Assembly: GCA_002437305.1 (NCBI GenBank)
Contig: DJOW01000047.1
Span: 1 to 64,000 of the forward strand
DNA: 64,000 bases
Origin: Bacteroidales bacterium UBA6428
GTDB lineage: Bacteria > Bacteroidota > Bacteroidia > Bacteroidales > UBA932
Direction: 5' to 3'
The notes below the pieces were generated by a model. It was not told the DNA's origin, did not search any database, and saw nothing but the letters and a program-made list of their open reading frames with translations. The position numbers and the translations under genes are program-made. Numbering within the stretch: position 1 is the stretch's first letter; every line of letters starts with the position of its first letter. Positions 36,664 through 45,759 of this stretch are shown here, piece after piece.

Positions 36664-38472
36664 TCAGAATGCCATGACCGCTTGGACTTTCGCCTCCTTG
36701 GCTGTTGGCTTTGGATCTTTCATGAATGGATACGCAACCATGGAGGCTCTGAGATAAAGTTTCAAGACATTGGCTTTTCTCTCGCCAAACCCGAGCTTGC
36801 CACCCGCGACGGCCGACAAGCTCCAACCTCGGCCATAATAGGCCGGGACAGTGAAATTGCCGGGAGCGTCACGTTCATAAGAATAAATCCTGTCATCCCA
36901 ATTGTCAACGATGAACATGGTTGCTCTTAGGTAGGCGCTGCACCTGTCCGTCTTCCGCCCTGCCTCCAAATAAGCCAATCCGGACAAAGAGCGGCACAGA
37001 AGTCCCTCGATCCGTCCCCGGAGCCTCCACGAAGGCTTGTCGGAAGGGCCATAGACAGAGGAGATCCCCGAACTTGCCCAATCAATGTCACACCTTGCCC
37101 CCGTGCGGAACCTCAGGATCTCCTCGTAAGGCCGGAAGCGCTCAGTTATCCTTACTGAAAGAACCGATCTTCCAGACAGCTGCATAGGGATTTTCAGGAG
37201 CGCACGCAGCTGCTTCTTACGCCTGTCCATGTCCTTTGCCGCCAGATCAGCCGTCAGAAACGCGGAACCCTTTTCAACTCCGACAGTGACGCCATGCTCG
37301 TCGGACGTCCTTGTCCAACTTCTTATCCCGCCGGTGAAGTCGGAATGGAACGCTGAAGGATAGGAATGGACAGCAGATGACAACTTCCATTCCTCAGCCA
37401 GTGGAACCACGACCCCGGCCACTAACGCAGGGCACTTTCCCGTGAAATCCCACGAAGCCTCTCCGAAGAAATCCACTCCTCGCCAGGAATAGCGGAAATC
37501 ACCGGACAGCTTGCCGGCTCCGGGCGCAGATGACATGTCCGGCAATCCGGTCATTCCGTAGCCGGTGAGTGAGAATTGACCGTTTCGGGTGTAAAGGGAG
37601 GCGTTCGCGCCTGCCATCAGAGAGATTTCCGCCGGTTTTCCACTCTCACACCATGAACGCAGGCCCGGAAAGGAGGCGAAAGCGGAGAAGACCATGCGCC
37701 CCGCCATGAAATCAATCGCCGCGCCCCTGTGGCTTCCAATCCCTGACCAAGACCTTGAGGGAGACAGACCGGTGGGACGGCGGCTGAACGATGACGAAGC
37801 ACAGAGGCCGGACAGCGACATCCCGCTCCACAGCGTAAGTCCCTGGCCGAAACGCGCGTTGAAATCACCGACAATGATTTTTCCCGGTCTTCTTTTACCA
37901 TAATAGACCATGCTCATCGACCATGCCGACGGCGGGAACTGTTCCTTATCCGAATATTTTGTCCTGGCAGCGGATGAGAATCCGAATGAATCCCCATGGT
38001 CCATCCTGTACTTTACCCCATAATTATAGACGTCATCCTTGACCGCGAAGCGAAACAAGGCCTCATGTTCAAGACTGCTTGTCTTCGATCCGGCCTGTCC
38101 TGGCAAGGCAGTGGAGACAAACGAGACAAACGGCTTGAGCGCGTTGGCGTAATCCTCCCCGAAGCCCTCCACCTCAGCAAGTTCCGAGACGGAGAGCACA
38201 TCACCGTTCCGAGAACGATAGTCAATAAGGCTCGCGGCCTGGAACTGGCTGAAGAGGCCGCTGGAGATCAAACGGTTTCTTGACGCCAGGTTGATTTCCA
38301 AAGGATGGGAGGCAAGATCGGAGAACTGTTCGACCTCCTGCTCGTCCAGGTCCTCTTCCGATTCAGCCCCGCATAGATAAAGGATCGCGCTCATCCTCTC
38401 GTCCGACTGGGCGGTCAAGGCGGTCTGCACGGCCAGAAAAGACAGAAGCAGCGCGGTGAAGTTTTTCAGCAT
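36664..38472 (-). CDS. Helix-hairpin-helix (ComEA-like) exported protein
   Basis: About 602 residues: a signal peptide (ending TALTAQ), then a ComEA-type HHH domain (about 50-135, NLASRNRLISSGLF and AEVEGFGEDYANALKPF), then a long beta-rich region that looks like an outer-membrane barrel. DNA uptake is a possible but unproven role. The ATG at 38472, set in GAATATG, is preferred over the TTG two codons upstream. Confidence 0.8.
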   Translation of the reverse strand: MLKNFTALLLSFLAVQTALTAQSDERMSAILYLCGAESEEDLDEQEVEQFSDLASHPLEINLASRNRLISSGLFSQFQAASLIDYRSRNGDVLSVSELAEVEGFGEDYANALKPFVSFVSTALPGQAGSKTSSLEHEALFRFAVKDDVYNYGVKYRMDHGDSFGFSSAARTKYSDKEQFPPSAWSMSMVYYGKRRPGKIIVGDFNARFGQGLTLWSGMSLSGLCASSSFSRRPTGLSPSRSWSGIGSHRGAAIDFMAGRMVFSAFASFPGLRSWCESGKPAEISLMAGANASLYTRNGQFSLTGYGMTGLPDMSSAPGAGKLSGDFRYSWRGVDFFGEASWDFTGKCPALVAGVVVPLAEEWKLSSAVHSYPSAFHSDFTGGIRSWTRTSDEHGVTVGVEKGSAFLTADLAAKDMDRRKKQLRALLKIPMQLSGRSVLSVRITERFRPYEEILRFRTGARCDIDWASSGISSVYGPSDKPSWRLRGRIEGLLCRSLSGLAYLEAGRKTDRCSAYLRATMFIVDNWDDRIYSYERDAPGNFTVPAYYGRGWSLSAVAGGKLGFGERKANVLKLYLRASMVAYPFMKDPKPTAKEAKVQAVMAF

Positions 38473-38513
38473 ATTCAATATATTTAAAGTTCAGGCCCGC
38501 AAGATAATGCCAA

Positions 38514-38521
38514 CAAACATA
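38514..38521 (-). promoter_or_regulatory. HHH gene promoter -7 box
   Basis: TATGTTTG on the minus strand, about 41 bases before the start codon. Confidence 0.55.
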
Positions 38522-38558
38522 AAAATTCAAAAGAAAAAAAAAGCAACAGAATGTTTTT

Positions 38559-38589
38559 TCTGTTTTTTAAGGAATATTGCCTAATTTTG
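38559..38589 (+). promoter_or_regulatory. hpt-adk promoter
   Basis: TCTG, 19 bases, TAATTTTG; one mismatch from consensus. It excludes the in-frame TTG at 38577 as a start. Confidence 0.7.
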
Positions 38590-38618
38590 TTAAAATTAAT
38601 GTTAAACAACGAACCTCA

Positions 38619-39734
38619 ATGAGCAACGTCAGACTATTTGACAAGTCCTTCAAACCATTCATTCCTTATGAGCGGATTGAGAAAGCCATCGACGATGTGG
38701 CCGAGAAGATCAACCACGATTTCAAAGGATGCACCGACTCTCCGGTGCTGCTTTGCGTACTCAACGGATCTCTGATGTTCACATCCGAACTGATGAAGAG
38801 GCTTTCATTCAACTGTGAGTTGGTCTGCATAAAGCTGTCATCGTACGATGGAACCAGCACTACCGGCAAAGTACGCGAGACAATGGGGCTGACCAGAAGC
38901 ATCGCTGGCAAGCGTGTCATCGTTGTGGAGGACATTGTGGACAGCGGGAACACAATTGTGGAGCTGAAGAAAATCCTTGAGGAGAAAGGAGCCTCGCAGA
39001 CAAAGATCTGCACCATGCTCCTCAAGCCTGCCTCATACACGAAAGACGTAAAGTTGGACTATGTCGCGATGGAGATTCCAGATGACTTCATCGTCGGATT
39101 CGGACTGGACTACAACGAGCTTGGCAGAAACCTGAAAGACATTTACGTATTGGACACAGACATGAAATATTTTATTCTATTTGGACCTCCGGGCGCCGGC
39201 AAAGGCACCCAGGCCAGCGCTATGGTTGAAAAGTACAACCTCTGTCACCTCTCCACAGGAGAACTTCTCCGCGGTGAGATTGCCAAGGGCACAGAACTCG
39301 GGCTCAAGGCCAAGGCTTTGATCGATGCAGGTGAACTGGTACCTGACGAGGTTGTCGAAGGGATGATCGAGAACAAGTTCAAGACCGTGACAGGAGTGTC
39401 AGGTTTTCTTCTCGATGGATTTCCTCGTACCATCGCACAGGCCGAGGCTCTCGACAGGATGCTGGCCAAGAATGGAGGGGCAGTCACATCTGTTGTCTCA
39501 ATCATGATTCCCGACTCAATGATCAAAGAGCGGATCAAGCACAGAGCCGCCATCGAAGGCCGCGCCGACGACGCCAGCGATGAGACCATCAATAACCGCA
39601 TCAGAACCTACCACGAGAAGACCGAGCCGCTTGTGGAGTACTACAAAAAAGCCGGCAAGTACGAGGAGATCGATGGCACAGGAACCATCGAGGAGGTCCG
39701 CGGAAGGATATTCACAATGATGGACAGGTCATAA
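38619..39734 (+). CDS. Fused hypoxanthine phosphoribosyltransferase-adenylate kinase
   Basis: One uninterrupted frame of 371 residues encodes two complete enzymes. Residues 1-181 are Hpt (PRPP motif VIVVEDIVDSGNT), converting hypoxanthine or guanine to IMP or GMP. From residue 182 (codon 39162-39164, an ATG) it is a short-type adenylate kinase with P-loop FGPPGAGKGTQ, LLDGFPRT and a short lid. The junction is VLDTD then MKYF: there is no stop codon and almost no linker, so the kinase Met could also serve as an internal start. In Bacteroides hpt and adk are separate neighbours upstream of obgE. The fusion is plain in the sequence; whether one or two proteins are made is not. Confidence 0.92.
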   Translation: MSNVRLFDKSFKPFIPYERIEKAIDDVAEKINHDFKGCTDSPVLLCVLNGSLMFTSELMKRLSFNCELVCIKLSSYDGTSTTGKVRETMGLTRSIAGKRVIVVEDIVDSGNTIVELKKILEEKGASQTKICTMLLKPASYTKDVKLDYVAMEIPDDFIVGFGLDYNELGRNLKDIYVLDTDMKYFILFGPPGAGKGTQASAMVEKYNLCHLSTGELLRGEIAKGTELGLKAKALIDAGELVPDEVVEGMIENKFKTVTGVSGFLLDGFPRTIAQAEALDRMLAKNGGAVTSVVSIMIPDSMIKERIKHRAAIEGRADDASDETINNRIRTYHEKTEPLVEYYKKAGKYEEIDGTGTIEEVRGRIFTMMDRS

Positions 39735-39868
39735 TTCATGATGATAGGGGCTCACTTTTGGTCACCGTTCTGCCCGCCGGCCCGCCACTGAAGCTGAACT
39801 GAATGTCTTTTGTGATATTCACACCGTCACATATTGTCTGGTGTTGTTCGTCCGGTGGATTGCAGTCT

Positions 39869-39907
39869 GGCCGGACACAATGCGGAAATCTCTCACTTTG
39901 TCCGGCC
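39869..39907. repeat. Inverted repeat in the adk-HTH gap
   Basis: GGCCGGACA (39869-39877) and TGTCCGGCC (39899-39907), perfect nine-base arms, 21-base loop. Part of a 345-base gap (39735-40079) between convergent genes that holds no credible gene. Confidence 0.65.
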
Positions 39908-39949
39908 GTCAAGGCTTTCGCCGAAAACAGTTCAACTGCGCGAGAAATA

Positions 39950-40066
39950 GCCCGTGGAGGGCAACAGTAAAAGAATCAGGATCTTACATATAGTTCCTCC
40001 TGACCATACCGGGCAGGAGGAACTCCATTCAACATATTCATTAAGCGATAGTCAGCCTCCACGGGC
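39950..40066. repeat. Nested inverted repeats, 117 bases
   Basis: Outer arms GCCCGTGGAGG (39950-39960) and CCTCCACGGGC (40056-40066) enclose inner arms AGTTCCTCCTG (39992-40002) and CAGGAGGAACT (40014-40024). All four arms are 11 bases and pair perfectly, and the two spacers between outer and inner arms are both 31 bases. This could be a folded RNA, a terminator pair or a remnant of a mobile sequence. Confidence 0.7.
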
Positions 40067-40079
40067 AAATTTGGCGCCA

Positions 40080-40316
40080 CTAGTCACCATCGCCAGGAAC
40101 AGGAATGCCTTCCGGGTCCGGTTCATAGTCCAGGATGTCGCCGGGCCTGCAATCCAGAACCCTGCAGATAGCGTTCAGGGTTGTGAAACGGATCGCCCTG
40201 GCCTTGCCGGTCTTCAGGATTGAAAGGTTGGTCAGGTTCACACCCACCTTCTCGGACAACTCGCTGAGAGTCATACGCCTTGTCGCAAGGACTATGTCAA
40301 GGTTGATGGTTATCAT
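40080..40316 (-). CDS. HTH regulator, YozG/Cro type
   Basis: A 78-residue DNA-binding protein with a single Xre-like helix-turn-helix (MTLSELSEKVGVNLTNLSILKTG, here shown from residue 15 in part) and the YozG-family end RVLDCRPGDILDYEPD. Its ATG overlaps the stop of the DUF2975 gene (ATGA). Such regulators nearly always pair with a DUF2975 membrane protein and are thought to control it. Candidate operators lie at 40834-40868. Confidence 0.88.
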   Translation of the reverse strand: MITINLDIVLATRRMTLSELSEKVGVNLTNLSILKTGKARAIRFTTLNAICRVLDCRPGDILDYEPDPEGIPVPGDGD

Positions 40317-40789
40317 ATCGCAAGATTGCTGTCTTCGATCGCAAGCGAGGCCTGTTTGTAAAGGAGTCCGAAAACGATCACCAACAAAGGTACAAAGATG
40401 CAGTTCGAATCAAGAACAGAATTTTCCACACCTTTCATGACATCAGGCACATTGGCTCCGAAGAATATGGACAGGCCGATGAGTACCGACGCACCCATGA
40501 TTAAAGGGATATTCTTCTTCGGAAACAAGTCCCCGGATTTCAGTCCCTTGAATATGTTGCATTCAACAAGGACACCGAGCGCGAACACGGCTGTCCAGCC
40601 GAGGAGATATCCGGCCAGAACAGCGATTTGCCACCCCATCCGGCCTTGATTCCAGACAATCCTGTCCGGAGTCTCGTTGAACCACAGCATAGAGATGGTT
40701 CTGTAATACACGAACGCCAGGTAGACCGCCCCGATAGCAAGAACGGCCAGACTGACGGCCTTGATGCTTTTTTGATTTCTGATTCTCAT
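40313..40789 (-). CDS. DUF2975 membrane protein
   Basis: A 158-residue integral membrane protein with four hydrophobic helices (about 10-30, 52-72, 93-112 and 130-148), matching DUF2975. It is cotranscribed and translationally coupled with the HTH regulator downstream. Function unknown; the pair resembles a membrane sensor or target with its own repressor. Confidence 0.85.
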   Translation of the reverse strand: MRIRNQKSIKAVSLAVLAIGAVYLAFVYYRTISMLWFNETPDRIVWNQGRMGWQIAVLAGYLLGWTAVFALGVLVECNIFKGLKSGDLFPKKNIPLIMGASVLIGLSIFFGANVPDVMKGVENSVLDSNCIFVPLLVIVFGLLYKQASLAIEDSNLAI

Positions 40790-40812
40790 AAGCTAATAAT
40801 TTTTGACAACAG

Positions 40813-40820
40813 CAAAGATA
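40813..40820 (-). promoter_or_regulatory. DUF2975-HTH promoter -7 box
   Basis: TATCTTTG on the minus strand, 24 bases before the DUF2975 start. Confidence 0.65.
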
Positions 40821-40833
40821 GAATTAATTTTAC

Positions 40834-40868
40834 GATTATCGATAAATTATTTTGTGATTATCAATAAA
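40834..40868. promoter_or_regulatory. Paired operator-like repeats upstream of DUF2975-HTH
   Basis: GATTATCGATAAA (40834-40846) and GATTATCAATAAA (40856-40868) are direct repeats 22 bases apart, two helical turns. The first contains the palindrome TTATCGATAA. They overlap the expected -33 region, so binding of the HTH protein here would repress its own operon. Confidence 0.55.
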
Positions 40869-40983
40869 AACATCAAGATTCTAAGAATATACTATAGCCA
40901 TTGACAGTAATGGAGCCGGCGCGGACGAACTGTTCGCGGAATGAAGGATCGCTGAACACTCTCCGTCTTTCACAAACTTTCGC

Positions 40984-40991
40984 TATCTTTG
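40984..40991 (+). promoter_or_regulatory. obgE promoter -7 box
   Basis: TATCTTTG, 26 bases before the obgE start. An own promoter fits obgE having been separated from hpt-adk. Confidence 0.6.
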
Positions 40992-41017
40992 CAGCTTATG
41001 TTTAAGCAAAAACGACT

Positions 41018-42010
41018 ATGCCGGACAGCAACTTTATAGACTACGTGAAGATCTGGTGCGCTTCGGGACACGGAGGGGCTGGATCGATGCATCTTTACAG
41101 GGCCAAATACGTGCCCAAGGGAGGACCCGATGGAGGAAACGGAGGAAGAGGAGGGCATGTCATCCTCAGGGCCAACCCACAATTCTGGACGCTGATCCAC
41201 CTTAAGTACCGCAAACACATCAAGGCCGAGGACGGAGGAAACGGTGAGGGCGGACTCAGGACTGGAAAGAACGGAGAGGATGTCATCCTTGATGTGCCTG
41301 TCGGAACAGTCGCGAAGGATGCCGAGACCGGGGAGGTGCTCTTCGAGATGATGGAACCAGGCGAGACGCGGATCCTCTGCAAAGGCGGTCGCGGAGGCTT
41401 GGGCAACGACAATTTCAAGACCGCCACGAACCAAACTCCACGGTTTGCCCAACCAGGAGAGGAAGGACAGGAAGGTTGGTTCATCCTTGAGCTGAAATTG
41501 CTGGCCGATGTCGGGCTTGTGGGATTTCCTAATGCCGGGAAATCCACACTGCTGGCGGCCATCACTTCGGCGAAGCCTAAAATCGCCGACTACGCCTTCA
41601 CTACCCTTGAGCCCAATCTGGGAATCGTCAAATACTATGACGACAAGTCGTTCGTCATGGCTGACATTCCTGGCATCATCGAGGGAGCGCATGAGGGCAG
41701 GGGCATAGGAATACGATTCCTCCGCCACATTGAAAGGAACTCGGTGCTGCTCTTCATGGTCTCTGCGGAAGAGGATGACATAAAGGCAGGCTACGAGACC
41801 CTTCTCAACGAGTTAAAGGAATATAATCCAGAGCTCCTAGACAAGGACCGCGTGCTGGCTGTCACCAAATGCGACCTTATTGACAAAGAAATCGAGAAGG
41901 AGATCGAGCCGACGCTGCCAAAGGGAATTCCCCATGTGTACATTTCCTCGGTCAGCGGCGAGGGCATCAAGGAATTGAAGGACATGCTATGGTCAGCGCT
42001 TCACTCATAG
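41018..42010 (+). CDS. obgE: GTPase ObgE/CgtA
   Basis: Essential ribosome-associated GTPase of 330 residues. The Gly-rich Obg fold ([20 protein letters not shown]) leads, followed by the G domain: GFPNAGKST near 169, [14 protein letters not shown] (switch II) near 215 and TKCDL near 286. No C-terminal extension. The next gene begins inside its last 22 bases. Confidence 0.95.
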   Translation: MPDSNFIDYVKIWCASGHGGAGSMHLYRAKYVPKGGPDGGNGGRGGHVILRANPQFWTLIHLKYRKHIKAEDGGNGEGGLRTGKNGEDVILDVPVGTVAKDAETGEVLFEMMEPGETRILCKGGRGGLGNDNFKTATNQTPRFAQPGEEGQEGWFILELKLLADVGLVGFPNAGKSTLLAAITSAKPKIADYAFTTLEPNLGIVKYYDDKSFVMADIPGIIEGAHEGRGIGIRFLRHIERNSVLLFMVSAEEDDIKAGYETLLNELKEYNPELLDKDRVLAVTKCDLIDKEIEKEIEPTLPKGIPHVYISSVSGEGIKELKDMLWSALHS

Positions 42011-42681
42011 GATCCCTTCACAGGGCTGACCAGGCCGCCACGCTGTTTCTCAACAGTCTGAGCACACCTGTCACCGAGCAATTTTGGGTGCTCATGTCCG
42101 ACAAGACAGTTTGGATTCCGGCCTATGTGCTGTGCGCCTACTTTCTGTTCCGCAGGCTGGGATGGAAAAAAGCCCTTGTTGTCCTGTGCTCGGCGGGGAT
42201 CGCTTTCGGGCTGTGTGACCAGCTCTCGACAGTCATAAAACACTCCGTCGACAGACTCAGGCCAAGCTACAGCGCAAAAATGCTCCTTGGAGGACTCAAC
42301 CTTCTTGAAGGACGTGGAGGACTCTATGGTTTTTTTTCGGCCCATGCCGCAAACGCGTTCGCCTTGGCCATGTGCCTTATCATAGGATTCAGGAATGACA
42401 CGACACACACCTACAACGGGTTCTACAAGTTTGCGCTTGTGTGGGCGGCACTGGTGGCTGTCAGCAGGATATTCGTGGGCAAGCATTATCTAGGCGATGT
42501 GATCGTCGGGACGATTGTCGGACTGACGATAGGCTACTTCGCCGGAATGTTGGCCAGATACATCATCCAGACACGCATCGAGAAAGTCCATCCGACAGGG
42601 CTCACATTCATTTTCGATGAGAAAAGGCCTCCTACAACTCTGACAAAATCCTCTCCATCCGAATCCCGCGCGAACCCTTGA
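41989..42681 (+). CDS. PAP2-family membrane phosphatase
   Basis: A 230-residue phosphatase with several membrane helices. The three motifs are [10 protein letters not shown] (near 85), FFSAHAAN (near 115) and [13 protein letters not shown] (near 155). Undecaprenyl-pyrophosphate or lipid A phosphatase roles are both possible. The start overlaps obgE by 22 bases; the hydrophilic last 17 codons overlap the 3' end of convergent murF by 50 bases. Confidence 0.88.
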   Translation: MVSASLIGSLHRADQAATLFLNSLSTPVTEQFWVLMSDKTVWIPAYVLCAYFLFRRLGWKKALVVLCSAGIAFGLCDQLSTVIKHSVDRLRPSYSAKMLLGGLNLLEGRGGLYGFFSAHAANAFALAMCLIIGFRNDTTHTYNGFYKFALVWAALVAVSRIFVGKHYLGDVIVGTIVGLTIGYFAGMLARYIIQTRIEKVHPTGLTFIFDEKRPPTTLTKSSPSESRANP

Positions 42682-44020
42682 CAAGGATGGTGCGGCCAGA
42701 TAGCTTATGGTCCTTCAGCCATGCGGCCAGATCATCCGAAGTCGGAAACCAAAGAGGCTGCTTCAATCCAGAAGGCACGGCGACAGAATCAAGAGCCTTG
42801 CGGAATTCTTCTCCGACCAGGCAGACAAGCTCCAAACCCATTGAAGCCAATTTGTCTAGAACGGCGACATGTTCAATGACTGAATCCGGGCCCAACTCGC
42901 GCATGTCACCCAGCATCGCGGCCTTCAGCGGAGCCTGCACAACGGCAAGGTTGTCGAGCGCGGCGGCCATACTCGTCGGATTGGCGTTGTAGGCATCCTC
43001 AATGAGAATGTTATGCTCCGTCTTTTCCAACTGGGAGCGGTTGTTTTTAGGAATATATTCACTTACGGCCCGCAGCGCTTCTTCGAGGGATATTCCGAAA
43101 TGGAGGCCTACGGCGATGGCGGCGGCGATGTTGTTCGCGTTGTATGCACCGGCCAGGTGGGTATCCAGACAAAGAAGGTTTTCGGTACGGTCTTTATCTT
43201 CGACAGGCTCAGGGACCGAGTCAGTGACGGAATCCGGAATAGCCATACGGACAAACGGATGACCGGCATCGGACGGCAGGACTATCGCACCCCAATAATC
43301 CACTCCATATTCAATGGCCTTCAAACCCTTGCGGTCGGCCGCCATGGCGACCAGATTCTCATCATCTGCATTCAGGAATATGCTTCCTCCGTGTTCGTAA
43401 AGATAGTCGTACAATTTTCCTTTGGCCCTCTTGACTCCCTCAAAGCTGCCAAATCCAAGCAGGTGCGCCTTGCCGACATTTGTGATCAGTCCATAGTCTG
43501 GCTCACAGACCTTTACCAGTTTCTCGATGTCATCCGGATGGCTGGCCCCCATCTCGATCACAGCGATTTGTGTCTTGGAATTGACTCCGAGAACAGACAG
43601 AGGGACTCCGATGTCATTGTTCAGGTTGCCTTGCGTGGAAGTGACATTGTACTTGACAGACAGCACTCTCGTGATCAATTCCTTGGTCGTGGTCTTCCCG
43701 TTTGTTCCTGTCAATCCGATGACTGTCAGGCGTTTGCCATCCACAAACGTATTCTCTCTGTGATGACGCGCAAGTGCCTGAAGAGCCTCAAGCGTGTCAG
43801 AGACAGCGATAACACGCGGGTCTCCTGACGCAGCCGCCGCGGAACCTTCATCCACAACAGCATGACGGGCTCCTGCCTCAAGAGCCTTGAGGGCATATTC
43901 ATTGCCATCAAAATTCTCTCCCTTCAGCCCGAAGAACATCTCTCCCCCTCTAACGGCCCGGCTGTCTGTAGTCACGCTTCCGCATTCCAAGAATGCAGAA
44001 TACAATTTCTGAATATCCAT
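42632..44020 (-). CDS. murF: UDP-N-acetylmuramoyl-tripeptide-D-Ala-D-Ala ligase
   Basis: Adds D-Ala-D-Ala to the peptidoglycan precursor in the cytosol. About 462 residues with TTDSRAVRGGEMFFGLKG at the N terminus, ATP loop LTGTNGKTTTKELI near 105 and EDAYNANPTSM near 350. The ATG at 44020 (in GAATATG, MDIQKLY) is six bases after the dut stop and is preferred over a longer frame that starts inside dut. Confidence 0.95.
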   Translation of the reverse strand: MDIQKLYSAFLECGSVTTDSRAVRGGEMFFGLKGENFDGNEYALKALEAGARHAVVDEGSAAAASGDPRVIAVSDTLEALQALARHHRENTFVDGKRLTVIGLTGTNGKTTTKELITRVLSVKYNVTSTQGNLNNDIGVPLSVLGVNSKTQIAVIEMGASHPDDIEKLVKVCEPDYGLITNVGKAHLLGFGSFEGVKRAKGKLYDYLYEHGGSIFLNADDENLVAMAADRKGLKAIEYGVDYWGAIVLPSDAGHPFVRMAIPDSVTDSVPEPVEDKDRTENLLCLDTHLAGAYNANNIAAAIAVGLHFGISLEEALRAVSEYIPKNNRSQLEKTEHNILIEDAYNANPTSMAAALDNLAVVQAPLKAAMLGDMRELGPDSVIEHVAVLDKLASMGLELVCLVGEEFRKALDSVAVPSGLKQPLWFPTSDDLAAWLKDHKLSGRTILVKGSRGIRMERILSEL

Positions 44021-44025
44021 ATTCA

Positions 44026-44469
44026 CTATTTCTTTCCCGTGCTGCCCCAACCGCCGGCGCCACGTTCTGTCTCAGACAAAACCTCGACATCCTCCCACTC
44101 GACACGCTCGTGACGGGCAACTACCATCTGGGCTATCCTTTCTCCCGGAACTATCTCGAAAGGCTCACCGGAAAGGTTGACCAGAGATATTTTCAACTCC
44201 CCACGGTAATCAGCATCCACTGTTCCCGGACTGTTGATCACGGTGATGCCGTGCTTTGTGGCCAGCCCGCTGCGAGGACGGACCTGCGCCTCATAGCCGA
44301 CCGGAAGTTCAATGAATATGCCTGTAGGCACCAGAACCCTTTCCAACGGCTTAAGCACAATCGGCCCGGCGATGTCAGCCCTCAGGTCCATTCCGGCGGA
44401 CGCCTCTGTCGCATAAGCGGGATCGGGCCATTTGCTTTTGTTTACTATCTTGACTTTCAATGTATTCAT
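44026..44469 (-). CDS. dut: dUTP diphosphatase
   Basis: Hydrolyses dUTP to dUMP, keeping uracil out of DNA and feeding dTMP synthesis. 147 residues from the ATG at 44469 with all trimeric dUTPase motifs: [41 protein letters not shown] and the C-terminal [11 protein letters not shown]. Six bases before murF. Confidence 0.96.
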   Translation of the reverse strand: MNTLKVKIVNKSKWPDPAYATEASAGMDLRADIAGPIVLKPLERVLVPTGIFIELPVGYEAQVRPRSGLATKHGITVINSPGTVDADYRGELKISLVNLSGEPFEIVPGERIAQMVVARHERVEWEDVEVLSETERGAGGWGSTGKK

Positions 44470-44494
44470 GTTCAATATGACATAATAAGATAGA

Positions 44495-44527
44495 AAGTGT
44501 GCCCTACAATATTCACAGGACACACTT
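44495..44527 (-). terminator. Hairpin between uraA and dut
   Basis: AAGTGTGCCCT (44495-44505) pairs with AGGACACACTT (44517-44527) at 10 of 11 positions. On the minus strand a short T-rich stretch follows. It lies 10 bases after the uraA stop and could end or attenuate transcription before dut-murF. Confidence 0.65.
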
Positions 44528-44537
44528 ATATATTCAT

Positions 44538-45749
44538 TTAAGAATTGATCCCTTCCTCTTCCTTCTTGTCCGGGATGACGAGGTTCAGGATGACGCCCAC
44601 AACCGAGGCGAGACCGATGCCGGCGAGGGAAAACTTACCGAAGCTGATGACGGCGCCGCCGATTCCGATGGTCAGGATGAGCGAGGCGATGATCAGGTTG
44701 CGGGTCTTGTTCATGTCGATCTGAGCCTTGACAAGATTGTTGATTCCGACTGATGCGATGCTGCCGAAAAGGAGCAGCATGATGCCACCAAGGACAGCGG
44801 TCGGGATGGTCTGGATCGCGGCGCCGACCTTTCCGATGAGGGAGATCAAGATTGCGGAGAGAGCCGCGATCCTCATGCATGACGGATCCGTCACCTTGGT
44901 AAGTGACACAGCGCCCGTAACCTCTGAATATGTAGTCACAGGAGCGCCACCGAGGAACGCGGCCAAAGTGCAGGCAAGACCGTCGCCCAACATCGTTCGG
45001 TGCAGGCCAGGATCCTTCACGAAATCCTTTCCCGCGATCTCGCTGATCGCGTAGACATCACCCACATGCTCGATGATAGGAGCGATGGCCACAGGAGCCA
45101 TGAACACGATTGCCTGCCACGAGAGGCTCATCTTCGAGAAATGCGGAAGCTGGAACCAAGGGGCATTGGCGACTCCTGAGAAGTCCATTGAGCTTCTGTA
45201 GAATATCACCGCCACAATGTAGCCGGCAAGGGCGCCGAACACAACCGGGATCAGTTTTATCATACCCTTGCCCCAGCAAGAGCAGACGATCGCCACGAAC
45301 AGGGAGACCAGCGCGAGTATCCAGTTCTTGCTGGCCATGTCAACACCTGTCCCGGCCAGCGAAAGGCCGATCAGGATGATCACAGGTCCGATCACGATAG
45401 GCGGGAAAAGTTTCTTGATGAAGCTGACACCGAAGAGTTTGACAAGGAAACTCATCAGGATGTACACAAGACCCACGGCCACCAGTCCGCAGAACATTCC
45501 AGACAATCCGTAGAGTTCGGTCGCCTTGATGATCGGGGCTATGAAAGCGAAGCTGCTGCCAAGGTAGATCGGAACCTTTCCTCCTGTTACCGCATGGAAA
45601 AGAAGCGTGCCGAGGCCGGCAGCGAGAAGAGCGATGGCAGGATCAAATCCAACCAGAAGCGGGACGAGAACCGTGGAACCGAAGGCCACGAACATGAACT
45701 GAACTCCGATGATGGATCGTTTCAGTGGTGATAAGGTGTGTTGTGACAT
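44538..45749 (-). CDS. uraA: Uracil permease (NCS2 family)
   Basis: Inner-membrane uracil:proton symporter of 403 residues with about 14 membrane segments. The family motifs are [11 protein letters not shown] (near 62), [10 protein letters not shown] (near 224) and [10 protein letters not shown] (near 266). The close link to dut fits a pyrimidine substrate, although xanthine carriers are related. It starts 10 bases after lptG. Confidence 0.9.
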   Translation of the reverse strand: MSQHTLSPLKRSIIGVQFMFVAFGSTVLVPLLVGFDPAIALLAAGLGTLLFHAVTGGKVPIYLGSSFAFIAPIIKATELYGLSGMFCGLVAVGLVYILMSFLVKLFGVSFIKKLFPPIVIGPVIILIGLSLAGTGVDMASKNWILALVSLFVAIVCSCWGKGMIKLIPVVFGALAGYIVAVIFYRSSMDFSGVANAPWFQLPHFSKMSLSWQAIVFMAPVAIAPIIEHVGDVYAISEIAGKDFVKDPGLHRTMLGDGLACTLAAFLGGAPVTTYSEVTGAVSLTKVTDPSCMRIAALSAILISLIGKVGAAIQTIPTAVLGGIMLLLFGSIASVGINNLVKAQIDMNKTRNLIIASLILTIGIGGAVISFGKFSLAGIGLASVVGVILNLVIPDKKEEEGINS

Positions 45750-45759
45750 AAATATTAAG

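Noticed and set aside
40918..40942. GC-rich palindrome-like stretch before obgE
   Set aside because: Only short interrupted pairing (GACGAAC/GTTCGCG), not enough for a hairpin call.
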